Positions 7,622-14,464 of a stretch of DNA of 60,861 nucleotides are shown piece by piece (the stretch's first letter is position 1; each line of letters opens with the position of its first letter). The stretch comes from a virus. The notes under the pieces are model-generated. The model saw only the letters and a list, made by a program, of their open reading frames with translations. It was not told where the DNA came from and ran no database searches. The stretch lies in the IMG/VR virus record IMGVR_UViG_3300029787_000017, positions 1 to 60,861 of that record. One strand, written 5' to 3'. A program made the translations under genes and the position numbers.

Positions 7622-8093
7622 GCTTCTTCAACTCCCCTTCAATATGCTCAAGCAATAGCTTAAGTGTAGGTGCAGATACTGAAGGCTTTCCGCTTGCTGT
7701 CTTATCGGGAGGATACAACTCCATCCCCCCCTCACGAGTGTACAATATCTCGATCAAGTGGTTGTTAGATGAGAGGTTATCTGTCTTGTGTACAGAATTG
7801 CAACTATAGAGACCGTCCTCCTCGTCCATGTTCTTAGAACTTAACGTCTTGCCTACCTTCTCTAGAGTGTTAGTGTCTACATTTAAGCCCTCGTACTCCA
7901 TCTCTGCGAACACCTCAAGTGAGGGCATGATAACCTTTTCAATCAACCTCATCATCGGACTCCCTTCAAGTTTTTCGCAAATCAAATCAAACAACTTGAG
8001 GGTGAAATAAGTATCCATAGCATTCCCTTCCACGCAATCGGAAAGAGATATACTGGACCAATCAAAAGTGTTAGGATTGTTTATAGTAAGCAT
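7614..8093 (-). CDS. DNA polymerase family A, Exo III/thumb fragment of a split enzyme
   Basis: A 159-residue middle piece of the polymerase. GNAMDTYFTLKLF (Asp27) matches the Exo III motif of the 3'-5' proofreading domain, and LIEKVIMPSLEVFAEMEYEG matches the segment that leads into the Pol I thumb (MEYEGLNVD). The end (KTASGKPSVSAPTLKLLLEH) is the conserved stretch just before the palm, so the break to the downstream fragment falls within the thumb. Upstream it directly continues the sequence of the UDG-exonuclease gene at 8580-9602, from which an opposite-strand gene separates it. It has no known activity alone. Confidence 0.88.
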   Translation of the reverse strand: MLTINNPNTFDWSSISLSDCVEGNAMDTYFTLKLFDLICEKLEGSPMMRLIEKVIMPSLEVFAEMEYEGLNVDTNTLEKVGKTLSSKNMDEEDGLYSCNSVHKTDNLSSNNHLIEILYTREGGMELYPPDKTASGKPSVSAPTLKLLLEHIEGELKKRE

Positions 8094-8100
8094 TACTATA

Positions 8101-8108
8101 TATTATAG
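8101..8108. promoter_or_regulatory. TATTATAG box between divergent genes
   Basis: The 23-bp gap between the divergent lipoprotein and polymerase-fragment genes contains TATTATAG (8101-8108), which reads CTATAATA on the other strand. On the + strand GAGGT follows and could serve as ribosome-binding site for the lipoprotein gene. On the - strand the box ends 7 bp before the ATG at 8093. Similar boxes occur in the other divergent gaps, so I take it as a candidate late promoter element. Confidence 0.45.
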
Positions 8109-8116
8109 AGGTCATC

Positions 8117-8617
8117 ATGCGAAATTTAATAATCATACTTATGTTAGTTACTCTGTCTAGTTGCAGCACCATCAAACACGCTGTAGGAGGAGCCTTAGGT
8201 GGAGGCTTAACAGCAGCCTTCCTCCCTGAGCCAGCAGCGGTCGCAGCAGGAGCAGCAGGTGGAGTCATGGTCACAGAGCTTATCCTGCCTTCAGCAAGCC
8301 CAGCAGCCCTTGTAGGGCAAGTGGCAGGAGCAGGTCCAGTACAAGGAACTACTGCTTCTACCTTACATGAAACAGGTGGGCTAATTAAGACTTTAGGTTA
8401 TTGGTGGTTAATCCTCTTTGTGTTCCTTCCACTCTTCAGAAAGAATGGACGTAACTGGTTTAAAAAGTTCGGACAGATTCATAACACCGTATCCCAAGCA
8501 GACATTGATGCAAGGGATGATGAACAGGATGTAATTATGAAGCATAATGAGAGTAGGATTGCTGCTTTAGAGCAAATGATTACAGACTCTCAAGCTCTGT
8601 CGGAAAATAAAGCTTAA
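8117..8617 (+). CDS. Putative lipoprotein with second membrane span, inserted in the polymerase locus
   Basis: A 166-residue protein. MRNLIIILMLVTLSSC is a signal sequence with lipobox LSSC, so lipid attachment at Cys16 is expected. A glycine/alanine-rich stretch (about 24-56) follows, then a membrane span TLGYWWLILFVFLPLF (about 92-107), then a basic patch (RKNGRNWFKKF) and an acidic, helical C-terminal tail. The positive residues after the span suggest that the tail lies in the cytoplasm. Lipid anchor plus span resembles a one-piece spanin of a lysis system, but that is only inference. It points opposite to its surroundings, has GAGGT before its ATG, and overlaps the UDG-exonuclease gene by 38 bp at the 3' end. 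Confidence 0.72.
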   Translation: MRNLIIILMLVTLSSCSTIKHAVGGALGGGLTAAFLPEPAAVAAGAAGGVMVTELILPSASPAALVGQVAGAGPVQGTTASTLHETGGLIKTLGYWWLILFVFLPLFRKNGRNWFKKFGQIHNTVSQADIDARDDEQDVIMKHNESRIAALEQMITDSQALSENKA

Positions 8618-9602
8618 CCAAATCCATCAAACTCTTAGGGCTGTTCTCATCTAGAAGGTGATGCATAATCTTAGTATCCCACACATTCTTAGTGTAGATA
8701 CCATGATTAATTAAGAACTTCAGATCGAACTTAGCGTTATGGAATACTTTCTTGTTAAGTGGATTCTCTAAAACTCTACGAAGATTAGCCCACATACTTG
8801 CGTACTCAGGCTCACCCTTCCTAAAGGGAGAATCTTTGTGGTCACAGGGTATGACCCAATTGGTGTCCTTAGATGATAAGGCTATCGTTTGAATCTTATC
8901 TTGCAGAAAATTAAGCCCCGTAGTTTCAATGTCTACTGCTAGAGTCTCCTCGCTGTCCCTCAACTTCTCTGCAAGATCTTTTACTTCCTCTATTGTTGTA
9001 AGGAGTTCGTATTCCAGCTTGCCTTCGTGGGTCTTCTCTAACACATACTTCTCATACGCATTTCTAATGTCAGTCTGGAATAAGAACTTGTGTCGAGGTT
9101 CCTTGGCTACGAAGAACGGGTGAAAAATAGGGACTACTACACAGCTATGCCCATTATCGGTGGTGTATGTGAAGGACTTCCCTCTTTTATCACTAATACC
9201 ACTCTTCTTAATTAACATCTTCATTGCCAGGTTTCCACAAGGTAAAATAAGCTTCGGCTTTATCTTATCCACTGTAGCCTGTAAATGCACCCTGCATAAA
9301 TTCATGTTGTCAGGAGACATGTCTGCCTCTTTGACGGAGGGACACTTAACTGAAGCTGCACACGCGAAGGACTCCTTATACGCTTCTCTAATAACTGCGT
9401 ACTCTGGCTTGGTGAATGGGAAAGTCTTCCCGTATGAGGACTTGAGTGAGTCTGACAAGAATAGAACATCAGACTGTCCAAGCTTCTCATAATCCATAAC
9501 AGAATAGCAAGGCTTATTCTTCTCTAGAATGGTACAGCCATCACACAGAGGATTCTCTGCGGTTATTTTATGGTCAGAGTAGATACTACCTAAATCAAAC
9601 AT
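8580..9602 (-). CDS. UDG-like domain fused to 3'-5' exonuclease (Exo I/II), N-terminal part of the split polymerase
   Basis: A 340-residue protein with two domains. Residues 1-185 look like a family 4/5-type uracil-DNA glycosylase: four candidate cluster cysteines (Cys20, Cys23, Cys87, Cys103), PKLILPCGNLAMKML and the IFHPF motif. Residues 195-340 are the N-terminal half of a DnaQ-like proofreading domain: Exo I DIETTG (Asp224, Glu226) and Exo II FHNAKFD (Asp293). The domain stops at LYFPTELESL, and the missing Exo III motif is encoded at 7614-8093. N-terminal UDG-like domains on family A polymerases are known in other phages (SPO1, from memory). The ATG at 9602 touches a TATTATAG box. Confidence 0.85.
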   Translation of the reverse strand: MFDLGSIYSDHKITAENPLCDGCTILEKNKPCYSVMDYEKLGQSDVLFLSDSLKSSYGKTFPFTKPEYAVIREAYKESFACAASVKCPSVKEADMSPDNMNLCRVHLQATVDKIKPKLILPCGNLAMKMLIKKSGISDKRGKSFTYTTDNGHSCVVVPIFHPFFVAKEPRHKFLFQTDIRNAYEKYVLEKTHEGKLEYELLTTIEEVKDLAEKLRDSEETLAVDIETTGLNFLQDKIQTIALSSKDTNWVIPCDHKDSPFRKGEPEYASMWANLRRVLENPLNKKVFHNAKFDLKFLINHGIYTKNVWDTKIMHHLLDENSPKSLMDLVKLYFPTELESL

Positions 9603-9611
9603 CTATAATAG
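9603..9611. promoter_or_regulatory. CTATAATAG box in a 13-bp divergent gap
   Basis: The whole gap between the divergent UDG-exonuclease and sigma-factor genes is 13 bp (9603-9615), and CTATAATAG fills most of it. On the + strand the box is followed by TTAT and then the ATG, which would place a transcription start at or next to the A of ATG. On the - strand the box abuts the ATG directly. No Shine-Dalgarno sequence fits in the gap. Confidence 0.5.
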
Positions 9612-9615
9612 TTAT

Positions 9616-9960
9616 ATGAAGAAGAAAAATTATATTGACAACAAAGAGTTCGAAGCACTCATCTTAGCTTATAAGGACAACCCTGAAGAGAATGAGGAAG
9701 AGTTAGTGAAGATGTTCGACCTTTTGATTACAAATATAATCGGATCATTCAACTTCAAAATAGATCCTGATGATGCTAAACAAGATTGCTTTGCGCTCAT
9801 ACTAAAGATCATAAAAAACTTCGCTCCTAGGAAAGGCACAGCCTTTAATTACTTCACTACAATCATAGTGAACAACCTCAAGTTGTTATACACTAAAGAG
9901 AAGAAGTACAAGCTAAAGATTGAAAATTTTATAGAAATACAATCTAAGAAGCTTGAGTAA
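9616..9960 (+). CDS. 55: gp55-like late sigma factor
   Basis: A 114-residue protein resembling the T4-type late sigma factor gp55, a minimal sigma70 relative that directs host RNA polymerase to TATA-box late promoters. Visible marks are NKEFEALILAYKDN near the start, IDPDDAKQDCFALILKII (sigma region 2-like core helix) and GTAFNYFTTIIVNNLKLLY, the DNA-melting/recognition segment that is most conserved among T4-like cyanophages. It is shorter than T4 gp55 (185). It points right, alone, with a CTATAATAG box just before its ATG, and overlaps the gene at 9944-10276 by 17 bp. It probably works with a gp33-type co-activator and a sliding clamp encoded elsewhere. Confidence 0.78.
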   Translation: MKKKNYIDNKEFEALILAYKDNPEENEEELVKMFDLLITNIIGSFNFKIDPDDAKQDCFALILKIIKNFAPRKGTAFNYFTTIIVNNLKLLYTKEKKYKLKIENFIEIQSKKLE

Positions 9961-10276
9961 CCTTAAGGCATTTGTAAACATTAGGAAGATAATCCTCAGA
10001 TATAACTTGATCTCTTCGTAGCTGGATCAAGTGTGGGGTTTTGTTAGTACCGTAAATGACAAAGCTGTGAGGCATCTTCAAGCTGTCTACTATGTACAAC
10101 GGTTCAGTCCTATCACGAGGTGATGCGTAAACTTCCTTTAGGTCTTTAACTAGCTTATCACACCACTTGTCCCAAAGAGATACAAAAAGGATGCTGCATC
10201 TACGAGGCTCTCTCTTAAATTTCTTGAGAACTTTATTAAGATCGTTCTCTTTCTTTAAGAATACTAAGTTATACAT
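9944..10276 (-). CDS. Thioredoxin-fold-like protein without CxxC, uncertain
   Basis: A 110-residue protein starting MYNLVFLKKENDLNKV. The segment SILFVSLWDKWCDKLVKDLK resembles the strand-loop-helix of thioredoxin, but only one cysteine (WCDKL) is present in place of WCxxC. KMPHSFVIYGTNK could be the cis-proline strand. If the fold is right, a disulfide role is unlikely with a single cysteine. A frame reaching 10372 exists, but the ATG at 10276 follows the upstream stop (TAGTATG) and has GGAAGAAG before it. The fold is inferred by eye and weak. Confidence 0.6.
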   Translation of the reverse strand: MYNLVFLKKENDLNKVLKKFKREPRRCSILFVSLWDKWCDKLVKDLKEVYASPRDRTEPLYIVDSLKMPHSFVIYGTNKTPHLIQLRRDQVISEDYLPNVYKCLKVTQAS

Positions 10277-10277
10277 A

Positions 10278-10709
10278 CTAGTTTTCTTCTTCCGAGTCCA
10301 TAATTCTCTGAATCTCATCATCGTGAAGCACACCTTCTTTAATTGAAGGGCCTCCTGATAGGTCAGCCTCATAACTGGCTGTCTCAGCGAGCTTCACGTT
10401 CCCATCTTCTCCTTCAAGCACAGTAATGCCTGAAGCAGCAAGCTCATCCTTGTTCTCTTCAGCATACTTTCTAACAAGATCGGCAAGCTGCTGGTTCATA
10501 GCTTCTATGCCTGTTAAAAAGATCGTCTTCATGAAGTCGCCTTGCGCTACGTCTTCGGGCTTGCAGATGTCAGAAAAGTTCTTAAAGGCTACTGCCTCGT
10601 CCTTATTTAAATTGATATGTAGTTTCATTCTATTGTTACTCCTGTCACGGACTCTAATTTTCCATGTTTCTAAGTTAAATTTGATACCTTCAGCGGTCTT
10701 GGGTTTCAT
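10278..10709 (-). CDS. Hypothetical acidic protein
   Basis: A 143-residue protein. Residues 28-75 (KLHINLNKDEAVAFKNF, then MKTIFLTGIEAMNQQL) form a compact, probably helical domain; the C-terminal half is acidic and low in complexity (DEIQRIMDSEEEN). I do not recognise the family. Two starts are possible: ATG 10709 preceded by AGGTG, or ATG 10628 preceded by AGGAGT, which would remove the basic first 27 residues. It is divergent from the resolvase gene, with a CTATTATAG box in the 31-bp gap, and is followed directly by the gene at 9944-10276. Confidence 0.65.
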   Translation of the reverse strand: MKPKTAEGIKFNLETWKIRVRDRSNNRMKLHINLNKDEAVAFKNFSDICKPEDVAQGDFMKTIFLTGIEAMNQQLADLVRKYAEENKDELAASGITVLEGEDGNVKLAETASYEADLSGGPSIKEGVLHDDEIQRIMDSEEEN

Positions 10710-10717
10710 GGTACACC

Positions 10718-10726
10718 TATTATAGT
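10718..10726. promoter_or_regulatory. CTATTATAG box between divergent genes
   Basis: CTATTATAG sits in the 31-bp gap between the divergent hypothetical and resolvase genes, followed on the + strand by TATAGAGG. AGAGG can serve as ribosome-binding site for the resolvase gene at 10741. On the - strand the box reads CTATAATAG, followed by GTGTACC and the ATG. It matches the box in the gap at 9603-9615 as its reverse complement. Confidence 0.45.
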
Positions 10727-10740
10727 ATAGAGGTTAAATT

Positions 10741-11271
10741 ATGGAAGACAATTACGATATTTCTAAACTGAAGAAAAAAAAGCGTGTGAACAGCCGAGCT
10801 AAGGGCAGCACATTCGAACGCAAGATTAGCCAGACACTCAATGATAGGCTGAACACCACAGAATTTTCGAGAAGTCCTGGATCAGGTGCGTTCGCCACAA
10901 CCCATACTCTTCCTGAACACCTTAAAATTTATGGGGATTTAATCACACCAGAGAACTTTAAATACTGTATAGAATGCAAGAAAGGATATAATAAAGAAAA
11001 CTTATATAGCTTATATAATTATAGCAGTGATTTCTGGGGTTTTCTGGAACAATGTGAAAAAGATTCAAGCAAATGTGATAGAATTCCAATGGTTATCTTT
11101 AAACAAGATAGACAACCTACACTAGCCATCATCCCTAGCTATGTACAAACAAATAAGTTACAACAGTACATAGAAATCTACAAAGAAAACCCTCCATTTA
11201 CTAAAATAGTATACAGAATATATAAGTTTGAAGATTTACTAGATGATATTGATTCTTTCTGGGTTAACTAA
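10741..11271 (+). CDS. PD-(D/E)XK endonuclease, Holliday-junction-resolvase-like
   Basis: A 176-residue nuclease. The acidic and lysine residues of the PD-(D/E)XK core can be placed as Glu26 (KGSTFERKI), Asp66 (YGDLITP) and Glu78-x-Lys80 (CIECKK). The SRSPGSGAFATTH segment before the Asp is typical of Hjc/RecU-like resolvases. It probably cuts recombination junctions or packaged branched DNA, the job of gp49 in T4. It is a lone rightward gene; its last 8 bp overlap the end of the gene at 11264-13771. An alternative is a repair or restriction-type nuclease of the same fold. Confidence 0.75.
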   Translation: MEDNYDISKLKKKKRVNSRAKGSTFERKISQTLNDRLNTTEFSRSPGSGAFATTHTLPEHLKIYGDLITPENFKYCIECKKGYNKENLYSLYNYSSDFWGFLEQCEKDSSKCDRIPMVIFKQDRQPTLAIIPSYVQTNKLQQYIEIYKENPPFTKIVYRIYKFEDLLDDIDSFWVN

Positions 11272-13771
11272 GAAGAGTTTCTAGTAATCTATTCTGTACT
11301 GAGAACAAAGTCTCTAAAGAGTGAGCGACATCAAGCTCAGAGGCTTGCTTACCTGCTAGTTTTTCGATTGTGTTTTTCGAAACATCGAAAAGAGTTCGGA
11401 CATCATACTCTGCTTTGTTTTTAGACGAGGTATACTCTGTCTTTAAACTACCTACGAATCCCTTACCATCGTCAAAGGTTACAGTGTACCCATCCACTTT
11501 CACTTGTAAATCATCACCAGCACTCATAAACTTATTAAATATTTCATTGTGTGCTATGTTATAGTTTTTCTTCCCGTCTTGTGTGAAAATACTTTGGACC
11601 ATATCCCTAGCGTTTCCTCCACAAACGAAAGCCATTCTTAGCAATGCTTGCTTTCCTGAGTTGCTTTTACTTAGTTCTTTAAAGGTAGAAGACATTTTTA
11701 ATCTTTGCAGTGCTACAGTTAGCTGTTGCTTGTCCATGTCAGTTCCTTTATAGTTTTTAAGTAAGTTCCCGAACTCAGATTCGGTCAGTTCTTCGTATCG
11801 TAGAGCCCCTATAATATGCTTTACTGTAGCGTCAGCTTGAGAACTGATGGTATGCTCTACTCCCATCTCGTCAGTCCACTTCTGGTCCCCATTAGTGTAA
11901 CTATCAATCGTCTGCAAATCGTTCTCTAACCCAGCTAAAGTCTTTTCAGTAGAAGCCTCCAATGGGAATCTATTATCTAAGGCTTCCATGAAATCATCAT
12001 CCAGGTGCTTATCTTTCTTCTGTGCAGCCTTGTCTAGTTTGGATAGCACTAAATCAAATAACCTTCTAACTTTATTAATCTCACCAATTTTACCACCTTT
12101 CAATTTAGCGTAGAGCTTCTGCCCCATCTCCATAACATGCACAGTGTCGCCCTCAACACCAGAAGACTTTAACTTAGCCTCGGTAGCTTCAGGGTTCTCT
12201 GAATTTTTTACAAAGTCTTTCCTGTCTACCTCGTAGGTGTTTACCTTCATGTTATCAGTTGCTTTCTTAGCTGCTCCTGCGTTTTTAAATACCATAAACT
12301 GATCTGCTCTACCACCTGTAGTACTAGCAAGTCCGTTGTGGATCAGCGCAGAAGGTTTGACTTTTTCGAGGAAGGGTTTCATGGCTTTATAATAATCTAA
12401 CAGGAAATTTTTAAGCAGTGGATCTCCTTTGGCTTGAGCTTGGAACAACTCATCCTCCTCGATACCTAATTCATTGGCTAAAGACTCGTCAATTGTTGCG
12501 ACACGCTCTATACCATCTTGAACAACAGACTCCTTCAAATACTTAGCGACCTCTCCTGCCTTCTGAAGCTCCGCTAGGAAGCCCTGAAGCACTGCTGATT
12601 TCTGTTCCTTTGTTCCGTCCCCCGCAAGGTTATGAAGGTCTACAAGGAAGCCAGAGAGCCTCTCATGTAGAGTTCCTTTCTTCGCATTTAATGCTGCGGT
12701 GTTTAGATCTCTTAGATCTACCTTAGGAAATACTCCATCCTTAAAACCTTCCTCTCCTTCACATCGTTTAGATGCTTTAGTCATTGCGAGCTTGTAGTCC
12801 TGAGACTGGGCAGGAATAACAATACCCTCATTGCTTCCGAACCCGTAAACTATGACCCTGTTTGCGCCTCCCTTACCAATCTTTTTACCATTCTCTCCTT
12901 TAGATTCTGTAGTGAGAGCCATACTTTTTGAGAACTTATCACAAATCTCTGGGTCATTTTTAAATTTAGATGGGTCGTTTGCAAAATCAAATAATAATTG
13001 AATGTTCGCCAATGCTGCAATCACGAGCGCGGGGCTCGCCTCCTCTGTTAATGTAATTTCTAATTCTGGGTCACCTGATCCTTGAGGATCAACAAGTTGC
13101 TGTTGAATTTTAGTAGCACTTAGAAGATTAGCTAAACCTCCTGGCTTTTTTCCGTATACTTTAGAGAACGCAGAGCGATAACACTTCCTTTCAATGTCCT
13201 GCTTCTCTCCATCAGGAACATCAACTGTCTTTCTTTTCTTTTGATACCTCTCTGTCTGATCCGTTTCACAGAACTTCACATAGTTTAAGTAAATTTTATG
13301 GAGACGTTGTTTTATATCCCCTAAATCAAACTTGGTTCCTGCTAGTTCTGCTTGTGCGAATGACTCAGGACTATCTCCTTCAACACCTTCGGCACTTGCT
13401 GCTTGCCCGTCTGCAAAGTAGCCTATTAATTGGCCTTTCTGGGGCTCAGGCATCATATCAAAGTTGCCGTTAGGAACCATTACACGGGTGTTTCTACCGA
13501 ACCCAGTCCACTGAACGATAACTTCATTCTTATCATTGCGATAGGCATAAGGCACTTCACTAGCAGCCGTAGCTTTAGATTGAGATTTAAAAGCAGTCTG
13601 GTCGCTTGTCGCTCCTGTTCCTATACCTTCAGGATTGCTCACTAATGATCGAGCCGCTGATAAAGCTTGCGCGTTTACTTGCTCCTCCTCTTGCTCTGTA
13701 AGGAATCTTAATTTAAAAGTCCTCCTCTTCAATTGAGAGTAGCTTTCTAATAGTTCATTAAAATAGTCCAT
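11264..13771 (-). CDS. Large protein of unknown function (835 aa)
   Basis: An 835-residue protein beginning MDYFNELLESYSQLKRRTFK, then a disordered, Ala/Ser/Gln-rich stretch and a globular region (PYAYRNDKNEVIVQWTGFGR). The rest is mostly helical and charged, without a motif I recognise. It comes right after the tail-tube terminator, with its own TATA box (CTATAATAC) ending 3 bp before the ATG, so it is transcribed separately from the tail operon. Size and place would fit a virion internal or accessory protein, but this is not shown. Near the middle, GGRADQFMVFKNAGAAKKA is a distinctive stretch useful for searches. Confidence 0.75.
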   Translation of the reverse strand: MDYFNELLESYSQLKRRTFKLRFLTEQEEEQVNAQALSAARSLVSNPEGIGTGATSDQTAFKSQSKATAASEVPYAYRNDKNEVIVQWTGFGRNTRVMVPNGNFDMMPEPQKGQLIGYFADGQAASAEGVEGDSPESFAQAELAGTKFDLGDIKQRLHKIYLNYVKFCETDQTERYQKKRKTVDVPDGEKQDIERKCYRSAFSKVYGKKPGGLANLLSATKIQQQLVDPQGSGDPELEITLTEEASPALVIAALANIQLLFDFANDPSKFKNDPEICDKFSKSMALTTESKGENGKKIGKGGANRVIVYGFGSNEGIVIPAQSQDYKLAMTKASKRCEGEEGFKDGVFPKVDLRDLNTAALNAKKGTLHERLSGFLVDLHNLAGDGTKEQKSAVLQGFLAELQKAGEVAKYLKESVVQDGIERVATIDESLANELGIEEDELFQAQAKGDPLLKNFLLDYYKAMKPFLEKVKPSALIHNGLASTTGGRADQFMVFKNAGAAKKATDNMKVNTYEVDRKDFVKNSENPEATEAKLKSSGVEGDTVHVMEMGQKLYAKLKGGKIGEINKVRRLFDLVLSKLDKAAQKKDKHLDDDFMEALDNRFPLEASTEKTLAGLENDLQTIDSYTNGDQKWTDEMGVEHTISSQADATVKHIIGALRYEELTESEFGNLLKNYKGTDMDKQQLTVALQRLKMSSTFKELSKSNSGKQALLRMAFVCGGNARDMVQSIFTQDGKKNYNIAHNEIFNKFMSAGDDLQVKVDGYTVTFDDGKGFVGSLKTEYTSSKNKAEYDVRTLFDVSKNTIEKLAGKQASELDVAHSLETLFSVQNRLLETLLS

Positions 13772-13774
13772 ACA

Positions 13775-13783
13775 GTATTATAG
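13775..13783 (-). promoter_or_regulatory. CTATAATAC box almost touching the start of the 835-residue gene
   Basis: On the - strand CTATAATAC is followed by TGT and then the ATG at 13771. It lies just after a strong leftward terminator (13797-13834), so a new promoter is needed here. The spacing predicts a transcript starting at or within a few bases of the start codon. No Shine-Dalgarno sequence is present. Confidence 0.5.
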
Positions 13784-13796
13784 GCGAGAAAAAAAT

Positions 13797-13834
13797 AGGC
13801 CCAGTCTAATATGTTGAGGCATAAGACTGGGCCT
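13797..13834 (-). terminator. Rho-independent terminator after the tail-tube gene
   Basis: The perfect 11-bp stem AGGCCCAGTCT / AGACTGGGCCT (13797-13807 and 13824-13834) encloses a 16-base loop and, read leftward, is followed by a run of T residues (the A run at 13788-13795). It closes the long head-neck-tail operon 26 bp after the tail-tube stop codon. Read rightward it has only TTTA, so it works mainly leftward. Confidence 0.88.
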
Positions 13835-13859
13835 TTACTAGTGGCTTAATCACTAAAAG

Positions 13860-14453
13860 TTAAGCTGGAGGATTGGCGTAGTCGTACTGGTGGATGAAGT
13901 CGTACTTAAAGTCTACCTCTAAAGTATGAAACTCATTTGTTTGATAGTTAAATTCAGCGGCTTTCCATTGGATGGGCCATACACCCATCAACTCTACGGT
14001 AGAGTGGGGGGTCATTGTATTGTCAAGCTGAACAATCTCTAGTCTATCTGCTTTAAATGTAGGTGCTCCCCCTCCTGGAAGTGCGTCCTGTGTCATCTCT
14101 CCTGTAATAGGATCGTAAATACTCTTAAAGTATCTCCACAAATCACTTGCAGTTTCTTTAAGATATAGGTTGTCAAACGTAATCTTAAGATCTTCTGTTT
14201 GAACCTTTCCAGGATAGTAAAGTTTGTCGTTAACCCTGTCAACAGTAATGAAATTATTTTTAATCCCAACACCGTTAATTTTTTTAGCGGCTAAAGTAAG
14301 ATCTTTACTATTAGTAACACCATCAGGAAGTCCGTGAAAGTGGACTTCGAATTGGTATGATCTTACTGAATCAAGTTCAGTTGAGACTACAGGCAGACCT
14401 GCTCCTGGTGTAAACTGTCTGCCGTATTCATCTTTGTAATAAGACTGTGCCAT
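13860..14453 (-). CDS. 19: Tail tube protein, gp19-like
   Basis: A 197-residue protein of the T4 gp19 family, which forms the inner tube of the contractile tail. The first part contains the characteristic RSYQFEVHFHGLP strand, followed by DLTLAAKKINGVG, the tube-forming beta hairpin region (VDRVNDKLYYPGKV), EDLKITFDNLYLKETASDLW and the C-terminal strands HTLEVDFKYDFIHQY. It follows the sheath gene by 11 bp, the usual T4 order, with AAGGAG before the ATG at 14453. It is the last gene before the terminator. Confidence 0.92.
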   Translation of the reverse strand: MAQSYYKDEYGRQFTPGAGLPVVSTELDSVRSYQFEVHFHGLPDGVTNSKDLTLAAKKINGVGIKNNFITVDRVNDKLYYPGKVQTEDLKITFDNLYLKETASDLWRYFKSIYDPITGEMTQDALPGGGAPTFKADRLEIVQLDNTMTPHSTVELMGVWPIQWKAAEFNYQTNEFHTLEVDFKYDFIHQYDYANPPA

Positions 14454-14464
14454 ATATTATCTCC

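Noticed and set aside
8094-8579. Intein or intron splitting the polymerase
   Set aside because: The insert is an oppositely oriented gene; I see no intein splice residues, homing endonuclease motif or intron-like structure.
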